NCBI RefSeq assembly: GCF_002443255.2
Contig: NW_019211459.1
Span: forward strand, 22,098,147 to 22,162,146
Reading direction: 5' to 3'
DNA: 64,000 nt
DNA from: Varroa destructor
Lineage: Eukaryota; Arthropoda; Arachnida; Mesostigmata; Varroidae
In this document: positions 12,708 to 24,309 of the stretch, piece after piece
Layout of the letters: each line of letters opens with the position of its first letter
Numbering within the stretch: position 1 is the first letter of the stretch
Notes under the pieces: model-generated
The model's database searches: none
What the model was told of the DNA's origin: nothing
What the model saw: the letters and a program-made list of their open reading frames with translations, nothing else
Position numbers and translations under genes: made by a program

Positions 12708-13280
12708 CTATCCAGGCTTCGTCTTATTACTACAACTTGTATACTTTTTTCTTTGTCGTGCTGCTGCCATAGCGCGCGTTATCATTTCCTCATCCTGCAG
12801 CAGTAAAGAAGAAGCTGAATCTTCTAAAAATTCTAGACAGGTGCCGACTTCTGTTGAAGGCCCAGTCGACCAGTAGTAAGGGCAAAAAAAAATTGATATT
12901 TCAGTCTTCGCCGGTAGTCTCTTTTTGAGTGCTCTTTCGGGAACAGTTGGAGGGAGAATACAGAAAATTGGATAAAGCTCTGCCACTTCGGGGGGTGGAG
13001 TTGGCGTCGTTTGGGTGTAAATTCGATAGGTCGAACGATTAAAGGACGACGACGACGACGACGATAAGGACGGCTGGTATTTTTTTATAGCCCACAGGAT
13101 AAAGCAGAGTCCTCCTTTGATGTATAAAGCCGGGCTGTTTCTTCTTTGAGATGAACTGAGCGGTGCCGTCGCATCAAGCCGAAACTGAACTTGCACGTTA
13201 AGTTCGGATCTAGCTGCTGCTTTCCAGATACAGACGCAGCTCACAGCAAATGGTTCGAGCTGCTTTTCGATGTTACTCGT
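12708..13280 (-). CDS. 191-codon open frame with a serine run, unassigned
   Basis: An uninterrupted frame runs from just after a TAG (13281-13283) to a TAG at 12708. It begins SNIEKQLEPFAVSCVCIWK, contains a run of seven serines encoded mainly by TCG (the (GAC)n microsatellite at 13045-13064), a proline-rich part (TQTTPTPPPEV) and ends with LEDSASSLLLQDEEMITRAM and a basic tail. There is no ATG near the start, so it could only be an internal or last exon; an AG lies at its upstream edge, but the pyrimidine tract is weak. The length is at the limit of what chance gives in a window of this size. The repeat itself removes stops and lengthens the frame. I recognise no domain. Confidence 0.18.
   Translation of the reverse strand, partial: TSNIEKQLEPFAVSCVCIWKAAARSELNVQVQFRLDATAPLSSSQRRNSPALYIKGGLCFILWAIKKYQPSLSSSSSSSFNRSTYRIYTQTTPTPPPEVAELYPIFCILPPTVPERALKKRLPAKTEISIFFCPYYWSTGPSTEVGTCLEFLEDSASSLLLQDEEMITRAMAAARQRKKYTSCSNKTKPG
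13045..13064 (+). repeat. (GAC)n trinucleotide repeat
   Basis: About 6.7 GAC units. On the minus strand this encodes the serine run of the open frame at 12708-13280. Confidence 0.95.
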
Positions 13281-13289
13281 CTAGCAATG

Positions 13290-14700
13290 ACGGCGTCTGA
13301 CCGTGTCTATGGTCTGCTCTCAATTAGTGATCCTTTTTTTTTTCAGTATTTTAAAGGGGGGAGCTGGTTGAGAAAATAAAACGGGAGAGAAGTTCAGTCT
13401 GGTGCGTATACCCCCTACAGAGAGCCTACTTCAGTCAAGGGACTTTTACGGGCCTTCCAACATAAAGCGAGCGCCCAGCCAGCTATCCGGCGGGTTGAAA
13501 AGGGCCATGGTGTGGTTGTCCCTGCCATCGACGAGACACCACTCCTTTCCAGAGCCTATCTGATCGGAGAGAGCAGGAGCGAGAAGGGTCGACCATGACA
13601 CCATGAAGGCAAAAATGAAGTCGAGAAACAAAGCTAACAGAAGGCGTTTGTTCTGTTAGAAGGAAGTTACTCTAGACACTGCTCCGTCGCCCCGTGACCA
13701 TTGACCTCAGCTAAGTTGGTCGCCTGACCGTCACAACCTTCGAGACTGTTGTGTATGCCTCCATCTAACACATGTTACAACCAGTCACCGTTAAATCGCT
13801 TGTTTTTCTCAACCATTCGAGCGCAGGACCCCGAAGCGACAAAGCAGCAAGCAGTAGCAAAGCGAGGCAGAGGAGAAGAAGAAGCTATACAGAAGCGGAA
13901 ACGCAAAAAGCGCTCCAGGCTCTTAAGTAGGCTACGTTACGCGAAATTTCTACATAGCTTATTTGGGAGCTGTGAGCTAGCCCGATCGCGCTGAGCCTTT
14001 CCAACGGGAATGGTGGTAGCTCCGACCGACGATTCAGACGGCCCCGCCTGAGGTAAGCTAGGTTTTGGGAGAGGAACATGATTCTTGAGTGGCGGCTGGA
14101 AGTAACCTTCAGGGGGAATACATTACATGATATTTGTTAAGTGGCTGGTGCGTGCTCTAACGGACCGCTTACGAATACAGTTAAAGATAGTTGCAGACAT
14201 CGGGGATTAGGGCAACCATGGTTAGAAATAAGACGCGGAAACTGAGAGAATAGCGAACAGAGTTACATCGTTTGAGGAGAGAAGAATCTGACCCGAAAGG
14301 AAAGAAGATTCAAAAAAGTAAGTTGCTCTCCATATGAAAACCTTAATCTTTTGGGACACTTAGTTGGGAGAGAAAATGCATTGCCCCGTGACCTATTAAA
14401 CTATTTTCCGTAGTATTACGCAGACAAAAAAAAGCAGAGGCACATGTAGCCAATGAGAAGTGACCACTGACTTCTGCCGGGAAAAGGGGAATCCAAAATA
14501 ACGCGATGCGCCGCTTCCCAGCTTAAGTTGATTACCATCTCAGAGTATAGAAACGGTTAGTTCGACATAGGTCGTCATGTGAAATTAATTAAATTTAAAT
14601 AAATATGGTGAATGAAAAATCATGCGTTCCGTATCGTGAATTATTACAACTTGATTTGTTTGTTTTACTGAAATAGTATTTACATTGTAAAATAATGTAG
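13290..14700. other. No supported gene
   Basis: Mixed composition. A purine-rich block near 13850-13920 produces a lysine/arginine-rich frame that is better explained by base bias. Nothing else was seen. Confidence 0.55.
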
Positions 14701-14710
14701 GTAAAGGGCA

Positions 14711-15382
14711 TCATTTTACGCTCCTATTGTAGGTATTTGAAGTGCTTACAGTTCTGCCGAATATTCTGGCTGTAGCGTATTCGGCATCGCTGCTCAATTG
14801 CGGCGATAATCTGTTCCTTCATCGTCGGTTTTCCAGTGTCGATTTCATCTTAAAAGTATCCTCTGTTAGCAGTCGGGAGAACGGGCAGTGTGTTCACTTC
14901 ATCCAATCCACCGGGTCTAAAAGATTTTCCTCAAGATGTGCTTTTACATTACAATGGCAATGTGCAGGTGTTCCGACCTGTACAACAACGCCTCGCAGTA
15001 AACTCACGTAATCTATGCCAGATTTCACACCGTAACTCGTGGTAAATTTAGCTAGATTACCAGTTTGCCTTGTAAGTACAACTATGTCGATTATGCGTGC
15101 CATCTATCTTGAATGTAGTTTTATCCTTGCAAATAGCCTTTTATAAATAGCTTGCATCCTGTCTATAGTTTTTAATTACGATCCGTCAAATTGATTTCTT
15201 CGCTCCAGATCGTCTTCATCGACTTGCCTATCTTGCTTGAAATGTAGTCCTTCCATTTTTGCACTAACTAAAACGCGAGCGAGATCCAACTCGCTCATGT
15301 CAAGCTTACAAGTTTTCTCGGACATTTTGCCGTAATTTTCTTCTTGAAGACATGTGAAGCTCGTTGGTTTCATAAAATGTTA
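14711..15382 (-). other. Low-stop minus-strand stretch with coding-like words
   Basis: One minus-strand frame has only four internal stops in 223 codons (15176, 15104, 14894 and 14819), where about a dozen would be expected. It includes MSEKTCKLDMSELDLARVLV, the tail QVDEDDLERRNQFDGS, then MQAIYKRLFARIKLHS, YGVKSGIDYVSLLRGVVV, KAHLEENLLDPVDWMK and SSDAEYATARIFGR. This could be a decayed coding region with point mutations and no indels. I recognise no family, and a few such stretches are expected by chance in 64 kb. Confidence 0.15.
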
Positions 15383-15389
15383 GCTATGA

Positions 15390-18300
15390 ACATTGGTGGA
15401 TCTGCTTGAAGCTCCCTGCAATACTGTTCTTCTACATGTTGGTTTGGTTCACACGCGTATATATATATACGTAGCAAATGTCAAACATGGTACTCTAATA
15501 ACTCACATTCATCTCTATAACTTGTTCTTTTATATGAATTGCCTCGACAGAGTAGCGCGTGTTAACCGAACACGAACCAGAACGGACCAGGGGGTATCTT
15601 TTTTGATTATCTCTTTTTCGTAGAGAAAATAGATCGATTCTAATCTTGACTTCATCAGCCCAACCCACTGTGCTTAGTTGTGTACCCCAAAAATCAATAA
15701 GTCAATATCGGCAAGTTCTTCCGTGTGTTTTTCGCTATATTATAATCGGTATGGATGCAATATACACGCATCGATGTACGTAACTCGACGAGTTACCGCC
15801 TCAAAGGGATAGACTGAAAGCCTCTTCGTGCTCTTCAGCTTACGACATGAATATAGATGTGTCTCCGTCAACATCTTCTATCCATCTTACAAAATATCCA
15901 AGTATATCGAGGATTACCAAATCCACGCATATATATAGATGTAACTAATTTTAGAGTAAATATCGTGCATTTTGCATGCGATAACCCTATTGAAATTGTA
16001 GAGATATTAGAATGGGTCTATATTTAATCGGCCCAATCTAATATTTCAAGCAACCGAACGTTAATTTCATCACAAAAAGGGTGTGTGAATAACGATCTAC
16101 GAAATTCCTTCCAGGACCAGTCGTTTTTTTTTATTGTTGCCACTTCAGGGGGTTGCGAGGAGTTGGAGGGTCAGGAAATTCCTAGGGGAGTAATCAGACA
16201 TCTCCCACATTATTTGGATGGCCCGAGGCGTCAGCCTCATCAGACAGAGCAAACGATCGTCTTGCCCCATCCAACAATATAATCCGTTTAAATTGTTAAC
16301 AATGGCAATATCGAACTCGTCCGGCCACATGAATAAGCGACAACTTAACTAAAATACTATTCTGCAAATAACTACGCGGAAATTGTGCTGCAGTCTTGAC
16401 TTATAAGTGACATGCCCGTTAGCGGCATTATAAAAGTTTCTCTTCTATGGCGCACAGAACATGTCGTTGTCGCTCATAGGTGCTGGACATAGTAATAACT
16501 GCTAATAATTTTAATAATCGGGAGAAACTTAGAACTTGGCAACAATATCGTTAGCAGTGCTCAACAATGACCTTAACAGTCTGAAATAGACAACTAATGA
16601 TAAGGCAAGCAAATAGAAACCGCCATGCTGTTTAACATAGCCACTATATTTTATAGTTTTATTAAAAGTTCTAAGTTATAAACTATGGATTTTCAATAAG
16701 CGCATAATACTTACGTACTTTCGCAAAAAAAAAAAAGTAATAACAAGAATACGCTACACCATTGAACACCACTTTATGTCAGTCAAAATAAAGTTCCCGT
16801 TCCCTACGTTTCGCCTAGTCGCGTACTCCATTCATATTCAACAGTCTTATTACCGATATGTTCGTTCATGTCTTCTGTTTGTTGTATACCATATAGCTGT
16901 CTCATGGTTTGCTTATTTTCTACGCAGGTCACGCGTAGATTCTATATAACTATATTTGCATTAACGGAGCCCAGGGAAGTCTCTGCTTGTATTTTCTCAA
17001 GCTGTTCCTTCTTGTATAGTTTAAATAACACCATGGTTCAGGCTCGTGTTGATCGAAGGCCAGCCTCTGCAGTGGAGTAGTTTCGGCTGGTCCGCCCACC
17101 GTCGAGCCGTTCACAGCTCGAACAGAATTCTGCTGCGTTAACTACCTGTAGTTGTTTGCTTCTGAGATTGCGCGAACGTTGGAGGCCGGCGCATCGACTC
17201 GGTAGGCCTAATTCGCTAGGTGACCTATTCGAGCCTAAGTAGTTAACGGACCAATGACCGTTTTTTCACGTTTCTCGGAAGACAATTATCGAGAGGCTCT
17301 TAGCGCCACCACAATAGAGCTATATTACAAGAAGGTGGAGGTCAATCCTGTAGTACCGTCTGCTTCCAGCCTGCGATGCGGTAATTGCATTATGAGGCCT
17401 TACTGTCGAAATAGATATATTTGTAACGTCATGGGTACGTTTGGTCTTCTCTAAACATGTTCTCCATTTTTTCCGTAAATGCATGTTCTTAAGTAAATAT
17501 GAAGTAAATACAAAAACAATTTGGGGAGCTAGTTTTGAATAGGAACGTCAAATTTTGATTAAAACATACCTACAAAGCTTGCGTTTTGCAAAACCAATAG
17601 GGTTGATAAAGTAACTTCATGGAGAGTTAATATGATTTCCATGTGTATTTTCATAACTTCAACACTCCCAGAACGTAGTATTTGCTACAACCTCTTCTAG
17701 CATCGATTGACAGATGAGGGACGGTTATGCCTAGGCCAGGTTTTAATGGATCCCTGATCGGGAGCCACCTAGCAACAATTAATTCTGTGAACATTGAACC
17801 CCGTCTTGCGGGCCTTAAGAGATGCTAAATCTGAATGATATATTTCTGTAGAAACAGCTATAAACAACGATCACTAATCTCTGAATATCCGCTCTAGCAC
17901 AATCAAAGCTGTAATGACTGGGATTCAGGGCCGGTGCTACTAACCTAGGTCAGTCACGTATTTAACGTCTGTGTGCTGAAAAGAGATAGTCCGCAGGTGC
18001 AGCCTTCCAAAGCTGGAATCACACGAGCCACATTTGTTAGATTTTTAGGTAGTTACCCTATGAAAACCTACTTCGCCGTGCCTCGGTGGTTGACGGCATG
18101 TGACAAGCTACCCCGTCGTGTCTCGTATACGAGCCGCGAAAAAAGATGACTGTTTAATTGATTTATAATCGAGGTCTAAAGTCAAATAAACAGAAGCATA
18201 AAGGATTGTTTAATATGTAGAAGGGGTGTTATGTGCTATTATATTATCAAGTGGATCAATATTTGCCGAATAAACCATATTCAATAACTACTTTATACAA

Positions 18301-20510
18301 CTCTGCATTCTCTTGTATATCCGAAGAAGCCATCCCTTAAACAAAAATTGCACCGAATTAAAGTTAACGGCAGTTCGATTCTGATCTAGACCATATACGT
18401 GTGCGCAAGCCCATATATGATATATGGTTTGTTATATGCTATCGGCTTTGGAAAGGGATAGTACTGACAAAAGTGTGTATTACCAAAGAACTACACAACG
18501 CACGTAAGTACCGCTTGCATCTATGTTGTTGACAAAAAGTGTTGCTGGCTTGATTTGATTGGAAAAGGGTAGGACCTGCCCATCACAGACGCTTAGAAAG
18601 TACTCTATTGCTTTGAATTGGCACTCGCAGTTCTATTCAGCACTACCAAAGAGCCTTAATATAGCAGACTAAACGTAGGACCGAGCTAAAGTTCGTCCTG
18701 GTGCAATAGCAACGTATTATTGGGAGACCGGTGCGCGGTTTCGGTTCGTTGGAGTGCCAGCGTCGTGGCCTGGGTAACAGGAGAATACGCTTTGTTGCTA
18801 CTGAAGCCCAGGCTGTCAAGCGCGGCCAGCGGCCGTTACCTACAAATGGACGCCTAGTTTGTCCGTTCGTCCCCCTTGAGCAGTGTGGAAGCTACTTCTT
18901 ACCTCATGACTACCCCATGCATTCAGCTTCTGGATAAACAGAAGCCGTAATTAAGTATTGACGAATTGATTAATTACTATCGACTGCCTCTGCCGCACAA
19001 AAGAATAGAATAGCAATACAGCCAACTTATAGAGGTACCATGATTATCTGTAACAACGTGTCCTTTACCAGTGACTGAAAATTAAATAATGCAATAAACT
19101 TTTGCTAGAGATGCAGGCAAATACACTAGAAAAACGTAGACAGTATTTTCGAACGGGAAACAGGATCTTGAGAAAACAATTTTCTTAACAATTCAAACAA
19201 TCTAATTTACGAGCAACATAGCAAGATCGGTTAACATGGAAACAGATTTGTCGAGTAATTCTATGGCAACTCTATGCTTTGACAGCGTTATTTCCCAGAT
19301 CAAGCTAACAAAAGCTGATATACTATTATACCACACAAATGGACCTAATTTAAAAATGGCCTCAAACATTTTTTTCAAACAAAAACAAAAATTTTAAATA
19401 AATACGTGTACACATAGACGTTTCTAAAGCAACTAGAATTTTGCACGAACCGCATTCACCCCTAAGCCAGTTTACACCAATTACATCATCACCGCCGACA
19501 CGATATGGATGCCGTTGTTCGCCCGTCATTACATTGTACATATCCTACCATCGTTCGACATTTACCCTTTTTCCAAATGTTTCTTTATCACTTCTCTCCC
19601 AGAAGTAGATCACATATTTTTGTTCCTGTCTGATTGTTGGTCTAGTCTTTCTCAATCCCAAATACCCTCCTGTTCCTTGTAGCTCGCGCGACAAAATCGT
19701 GTGTCTGCCTAACAACAGCGTCTAAAGCCCCAAGCGCTGGCAGAAGGGGCGATAGTAAGGGGCTTTTTTCTTCTTCAGACAGAATTCTGTCGGGCCTTCC
19801 GCAAGCGATGTTTGCGGATATTGCATCAACTGAGTTTCCTTTCACTGGCAGTCCCGATGCCAGGGTTACTACGACTCATTCTTTGCCGGTCTCTGCCAGT
19901 TGGCCGATTGTGAAAGAGTCGCAACTGCGGTAGTAGTAGTGGCTGCTACATCATCTGTAAGCTCCCGTCTATGGGACCCTCTGTACACACCACCATGGGT
20001 CCACCGTCGTTATAGCAGTAGATCTTAGCCTAGGCTGGACCGGCAGAGCTTTTCGGGTGTCCAATGGCTTGCTTTGTTTGTGCTACGTCGTTTGCTACAA
20101 TGTGCAGCTGCTGACGCCGATCCACTGTCTTCGCCCACTCGTGGTTCGTCTCTTCGGCATCGGCATGTGTGTCTGTACGGCAGGTCCGGTAACAACGAAG
20201 CCCAAAGCCCTCTGCGCCACTCAGCTTCTCGCGGGCGATTTCACATAAGATCCGCTGAAAGGAGAGGTAGTCCTTTTACCCGACAAAATCTCATTTTTCA
20301 ACGAGCGAGGGGTTCAGGCCGAGTGCAGGATCACGAATAGCTGACCCGCTTGTCGAACGGCTGGCCAAAGCCTGCCACACAGAGTGGTCTACGTTGAATT
20401 TTTTTTTGGTTACAGAGGGATTTTCTTGTATCTTTTCAAGCGGAGTTGAGTAGAACATGATCTAAAGAGATGGGACGGACGGGTCGAGTCAGAAGGACAC
20501 CGAAAGGAAT
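15390..20510. other. No supported gene
   Basis: AT-rich sequence with short TA runs, an A12 run and the palindrome at 18411. The frames at 16085-16330 look equally coding-like on both strands, so neither is believable. Confidence 0.55.
18411..18427 (+). repeat. 17-bp perfect palindrome
   Basis: CCATATAT-G-ATATATGG. The CC(AT)nGG edges recall SRF/MADS-type half sites, but the central spacing is wrong for one CArG box. No gene is near. Confidence 0.85.
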
Positions 20511-20514
20511 CGCA

Positions 20515-20666
20515 ACCCCTTTTTTACTCAGTGAACCAAGAACGATCTAAGGACCCCTTTTTTGCCCAGTGAACCAAGAACGATCTAAAGACCCCTTTTT
20601 TGCCCAGTGAACCAAAAACGATTTAAGGACCCCTTTTTTGCCCAGTGAACCAAGAACACTCCAAGT
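20515..20666 (+). repeat. 38-bp minisatellite, four tandem copies
   Basis: Four consecutive copies start at 20515, 20553, 20591 and 20629, each exactly 38 bp. Each begins ACCCCTTTTTT and contains CAGTGAACCA followed by AGAACGATCTAAGG or a close variant. The first copy has ACTCAGTG where the others have GCCCAGTG. Copy three has AAAAACGATTTAAGG, and copy four decays after AAGAAC. No length change between copies means point differences only. There are no unique spacers, so it is not a CRISPR array. It lies in non-coding sequence, and no frame through it is open. Confidence 0.95.
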
Positions 20667-20743
20667 CATTTAAAACTCATATTTACTAGAAATGTTTATT
20701 TGACTAACGGAAAAGGCAAAAACAGACCTACTAGGGCATTGGC

Positions 20744-20764
20744 TTTTTTTTTTATAAAAAAAAA
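20744..20764 (+). repeat. T10-A-T-A9 near-palindrome
   Basis: Ten T, then AT, then nine A: a self-complementary homopolymer pair that could extrude a hairpin. It lies 80 bases after the 38-bp minisatellite. Confidence 0.9.
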
Positions 20765-22413
20765 CGACTAATTAAGTACGGCCGGGTACGTAAGTTTCAT
20801 CTTGGTCGATACTTACGTCTATTCATTTACAGTAACATTGTACGTACATGTTGCCACGCGCCGACTACCGCCTTGTCTGGTGCCAGGCGAGATTGGTTTT
20901 ATCCAGTTGTTCGCTTTGAATACTCTAAGATCATTCATTGTAATATCAGCTATCTAAATTAGTCCGTTCTACTTGGCTAACTTGACCGGGCGAGATGCCC
21001 TTATCTCGCGGCCACCATATTCTCACGTCTCGCGGTTTTTTCTTACAGCAGTACTGTCCTAGCTTGAGAGCAATTCGCTAGATCACTCATCTGTCCAAGC
21101 GGCTCCGTGTGACGCTGTTTAACTAGATTTCTTGTGGGAACCGCTGCGTACTTTCTAAATTGTCGGCGATGCCTTTCCTGGAGAGACTCCGACACTTTTA
21201 ACACGATTCGGCGAGAAATCTTTGAATATTGCGATTCATGGAACTCGTGCTTACCTAATCTACGCTCATTTAGTGCTGTTAATGGCTGGTTTCGCCTGCG
21301 TTCGAAGCGGCCCACTCGTTGATACAGGTGATCCGTGGACAAATGTCGCAATTAGCAAAAGTATCTTAAGACCTAAGTCGAATTCCCCTTGCCGTACAGT
21401 GTCACGCCTTCAAGTCGCTTATAGCCTGAGCGGTGTTTAGATAAACTTTTCTAAATAAAAGATCGAGAGCAAACGGCCCGACCTGCTGGGGACATAACCT
21501 GCACAACCTTGCAGAGTGACCACGCCTACTCTCTACAAGCATAAAACGATCAACAGTCCAACCTTATCTCAGTACGCTTTCCGTAGGCGACCACCGAGAA
21601 TTCGCTATTTGATACACAGTTAATGCTGCCTCAAGCGTGGCGTCTCAACGAAGGTTCTTGTATGACACACATACACCTCGCAGACGGACGATACCACACG
21701 AACTGGAACCTGGATCAACGCTAATGCGTTAACTGAAGATCGCTTTTGAGAGCACCGAGCTCCGAGATGCCGTTACTTTATCCCCGACACTTGCCACACA
21801 TTTTTATAAGGTCGAGAGTCAAGCCTTTTTGGGTTGTGGAATTCTCCCGACCAATAATGACAGACTAAACAAATGAATTCCACGTACGAATTCGACTGTG
21901 ATAAAGTTAGAAAAAGCGACAGGCTTAACAGCGAAATCCGTGTAGGCCACGTAACCAAGCAATGCTTAAATGGCCTGCACGGAACTCAAAAATGTTCCCT
22001 CACAGCCCTTAACGAAGTTGAAACTTCTCGGGCTCTTCTTCTAAAAAGCGATCCGCAGCCTTGCCTTTGAATCCTTGCCAATCCGGACTTACTACTTAAC
22101 GATCGTGCTATACCAGCGCCGCTCCCCTGCGGTACCTCCACTGCTTCGTACTCGGGCCATTGTTCTTGGGCCATCCGATGCTGTATCTCCTCGATCCAGT
22201 TTTTCTCTACGGTCAAACTTGAAGCTCTCCGCTCCGTCCACCTTACACGGCGAAACGGCTTTCACGAAACCGCGCACGATTTCGTACATTCCACGATGCT
22301 GTTACCAAACTGCAACAGGCCGACTGTAGTCTTTAGTGGGGAAAGACTGGCTCTGCTTTACGCCAGGCCTTAAATACTCAAAAACAATTTTAGGTATATA
22401 TATCAGTCCGTTT

Positions 22414-22415
<2 letters not shown>

Positions 22416-22452
<37 letters not shown>
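22416..22452 (+). repeat. (AT)n microsatellite, 37 bp
   Basis: Pure alternating AT run in non-coding sequence just downstream of a GC-richer patch. Confidence 0.97.
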
Positions 22453-22457
<5 letters not shown>

Positions 22458-23186
22458 GAAAGATAGGATGCACGTGTTCATTTAACAAATTCACAATCGT
22501 TATATATATGTAATTCTACTAATTCTAATAGATCCATAAGCTGTATATAAGGTTCTAGTACGGATGTATTTATATGAGTCTATTTGGTCGGTCGCTGGCA
22601 ATTAGAATAAGGTCATGCCAAAATTTCACCCTGTGCTGAGCTTCACACCCGAACTAAATATTTGTGATCAATGGTGAACGCTACAAAAGAATTCTAAATG
22701 TGCAATGAAGGCACACGAACTTTCTAAGGTTAGTATTTGGTCTTCGACTTCTGGCTGCGATCACTGCTGCTAGTCGGCCTAACCCTAGTAATGTTTAGCC
22801 TATTCACCATTCTCGATCGTTGTTTTCTATCCTTCTTGAGGGCTTAGGTACCTTACGTTTCATTATGTGGACGATATTGTCAATTGAAAAGTTCCATACT
22901 TCGGTAAACTTCACGATCGCTTTCCTCCTCTGGCTACTAAAGTCCGTCGCCCTTCCATGATGCTATATATAGTCACAAAAGCACGAAAATCTGAAGTTCA
23001 CTTCAAAATAATCTCTGGTCAACAACATAATTACCATCGAATAAACAAGGGTGACAGTAATTGCTCTACTAGTCAACTGTTTCAGGCGGGTGCTGTAGAT
23101 TGTGAACCTTTTCGCGACTCAGGCTAAAATGACGACATTTTAGAATGAACTTGAATCGCGCGTTGAGGCCAAGGTTAATCATTCTT

Positions 23187-23830
23187 TTACTCAACCCAGA
23201 AAGTAATTGAAGCATGGAGATAAGGTCGAGCGTTGTTGTCAAGTAACCAGGCTGCGTGCTTTCAGTTGCCGTGCGGACGGTCTACGAATTTCTTGAGGAC
23301 CTCAAGATAACGGGCTACATTGATTGTTTCATTTCCGGCGTGTATCTCTTAGAAGTAGACACCCCTGATGTCCCCTGCAAGTACTAACATCGCCTTATGT
23401 CCATACCTACTTGGAATTATCACTGAACTCTATTTCTCTGTGGGGCAACCCCATTCTCTGGCCTGGCCCTTCTTCAGCTGGCAATGGAGACTGAGCCATG
23501 CGTCGTCTATGATGACCACATGCTCCAGGCGGGTTTGTTGTTGATCAAAGTTCGAACGATAAAAACAAATCGTACGTGAAATATACCACACGCATTTCCA
23601 ATTGGCCTGGAGTCACACAAATGCCAGTTTTGGCTGACGGAGCTCTTTGGCTCTAAGCTCTGACTTTGTGAAAAGCCTGCTCGATTTTTGGGGTACCACA
23701 TGTGATCGCCCCTTCGCTGGCTTTCAGCACGTCAATCTTCGCTCTTCGAAGGTTTGGTCGATTCACGTACTGTGCTCTTGCTTAAGGCCTTTTTGCCTAA
23801 TGTCTTCACCAAACTTTGATGAATTCTCGT
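23187..23830 (-). pseudogene. Decayed mariner/Tc1-like (IS630 superfamily) transposase
   Basis: One minus-strand frame stays readable over about 214 codons and carries the marks of a mariner-type transposase. The first catalytic aspartate lies in VVIIDDAWLSLH (Asp codons at 23502-23507). It is followed by KKGQAREWGCPTEK, MLVLAGDIRGVYF, INVARYLEVLKKF and then LLDNNARPYLHA, whose Asp (23238-23240) matches the second catalytic residue of the DNARPH box. The two are 88 codons apart in the same frame, close to mariner spacing. Family knowledge says such enzymes cut and paste DNA at TA sites. Six in-frame stops interrupt the frame before a seventh ends it at 23187, but no indel is needed, so decay here looks like point mutation. 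The third acidic residue is not identifiable; a frame change after 23187 may hide it. I could not find terminal inverted repeats. The element is dead. The family call is firm, the subfamily is not. Confidence 0.75.
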
Positions 23831-23936
23831 AGCGCCGTAAACTTCGAAAGACAAGAACTTGACTACTAAGCGTTAACTTTCAAGATTTACAGGTATCTTC
23901 TTTCCTTCTCCTGTAGTGAACTCAACCGGTTTTCAG

Positions 23937-24305
23937 TCACAAGTCTCTAGAAAACTGAGGTACTTGTCGAATAGTGGCAGGTAGTTCATCTTCAACGTCC
24001 GCCAAGTTCGCTTGCAATAGATCAACACATTTCGAATTATCTATGTCTCTCCATGAACGAAACAGAATAAAATTAAATACAGGAATTTTGCGCGATGGCT
24101 CGAGCGATACATCACAAATCTTAATAAGTATCTCTCCTTCCACAGCAATTTCGGGATGCTTCTTCAGCGATCGTACCATTAGAAAGGCGGTCTTCACATA
24201 AAAAACCGCGTATACATAGTTTGGATGCGGGAATTTCGTTCGTAGACAATGTGTTTTATGTCTAGGTGACTGACCTTGACAGTGAGGCAGAAATCTTTTG
24301 GCCAT
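23937..24305 (-). pseudogene. 122-codon open frame, possible non-LTR endonuclease-RT linker fragment
   Basis: An uninterrupted minus-strand frame of 122 codons starts at an ATG and ends just upstream of the mariner relic, in the same reading frame. Its C-terminal part contains ILFRSWRDIDNSKCVDLLQ and ANLADVEDELPATIRQ. This resembles the stretch that joins the endonuclease and reverse-transcriptase domains in jockey/CR1-like non-LTR elements, where an aromatic-R-D/N-[FW]-[RK]-[ND] motif precedes a helix such as 'F..DL'. I see no endonuclease catalytic motif (for example SDH) and no RT motif. If it belonged to the mariner protein, the first catalytic Asp would sit near residue 266, far later than the usual position near 150. 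A separate inserted fragment is therefore more likely than an N-terminal domain. It could also be a chance open frame, since one of this length is expected about once in a window this size. Confidence 0.3.
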
Positions 24306-24309
24306 ATTT

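Larger units (their letters stand above)
20670..23180. other. No supported gene
   Basis: 21.0-22.3 kb is GC-richer and stop-poor on both strands (for example 21043-21351 minus and 22075-22329 plus), consistent with composition alone. The (AT)n array at 22416 follows. The left end of the mariner element should lie near 22.95-23.15 kb but could not be defined. Confidence 0.5.

Noticed and set aside
16085..16330. Overlapping open frames on both strands (65 and 61 codons)
   Set aside because: Both strands look equally coding-like, so neither can be preferred; the length is within chance.
20515..20666. CRISPR array
   Set aside because: The copies are directly adjacent, with no unique spacers, and the setting is eukaryotic.
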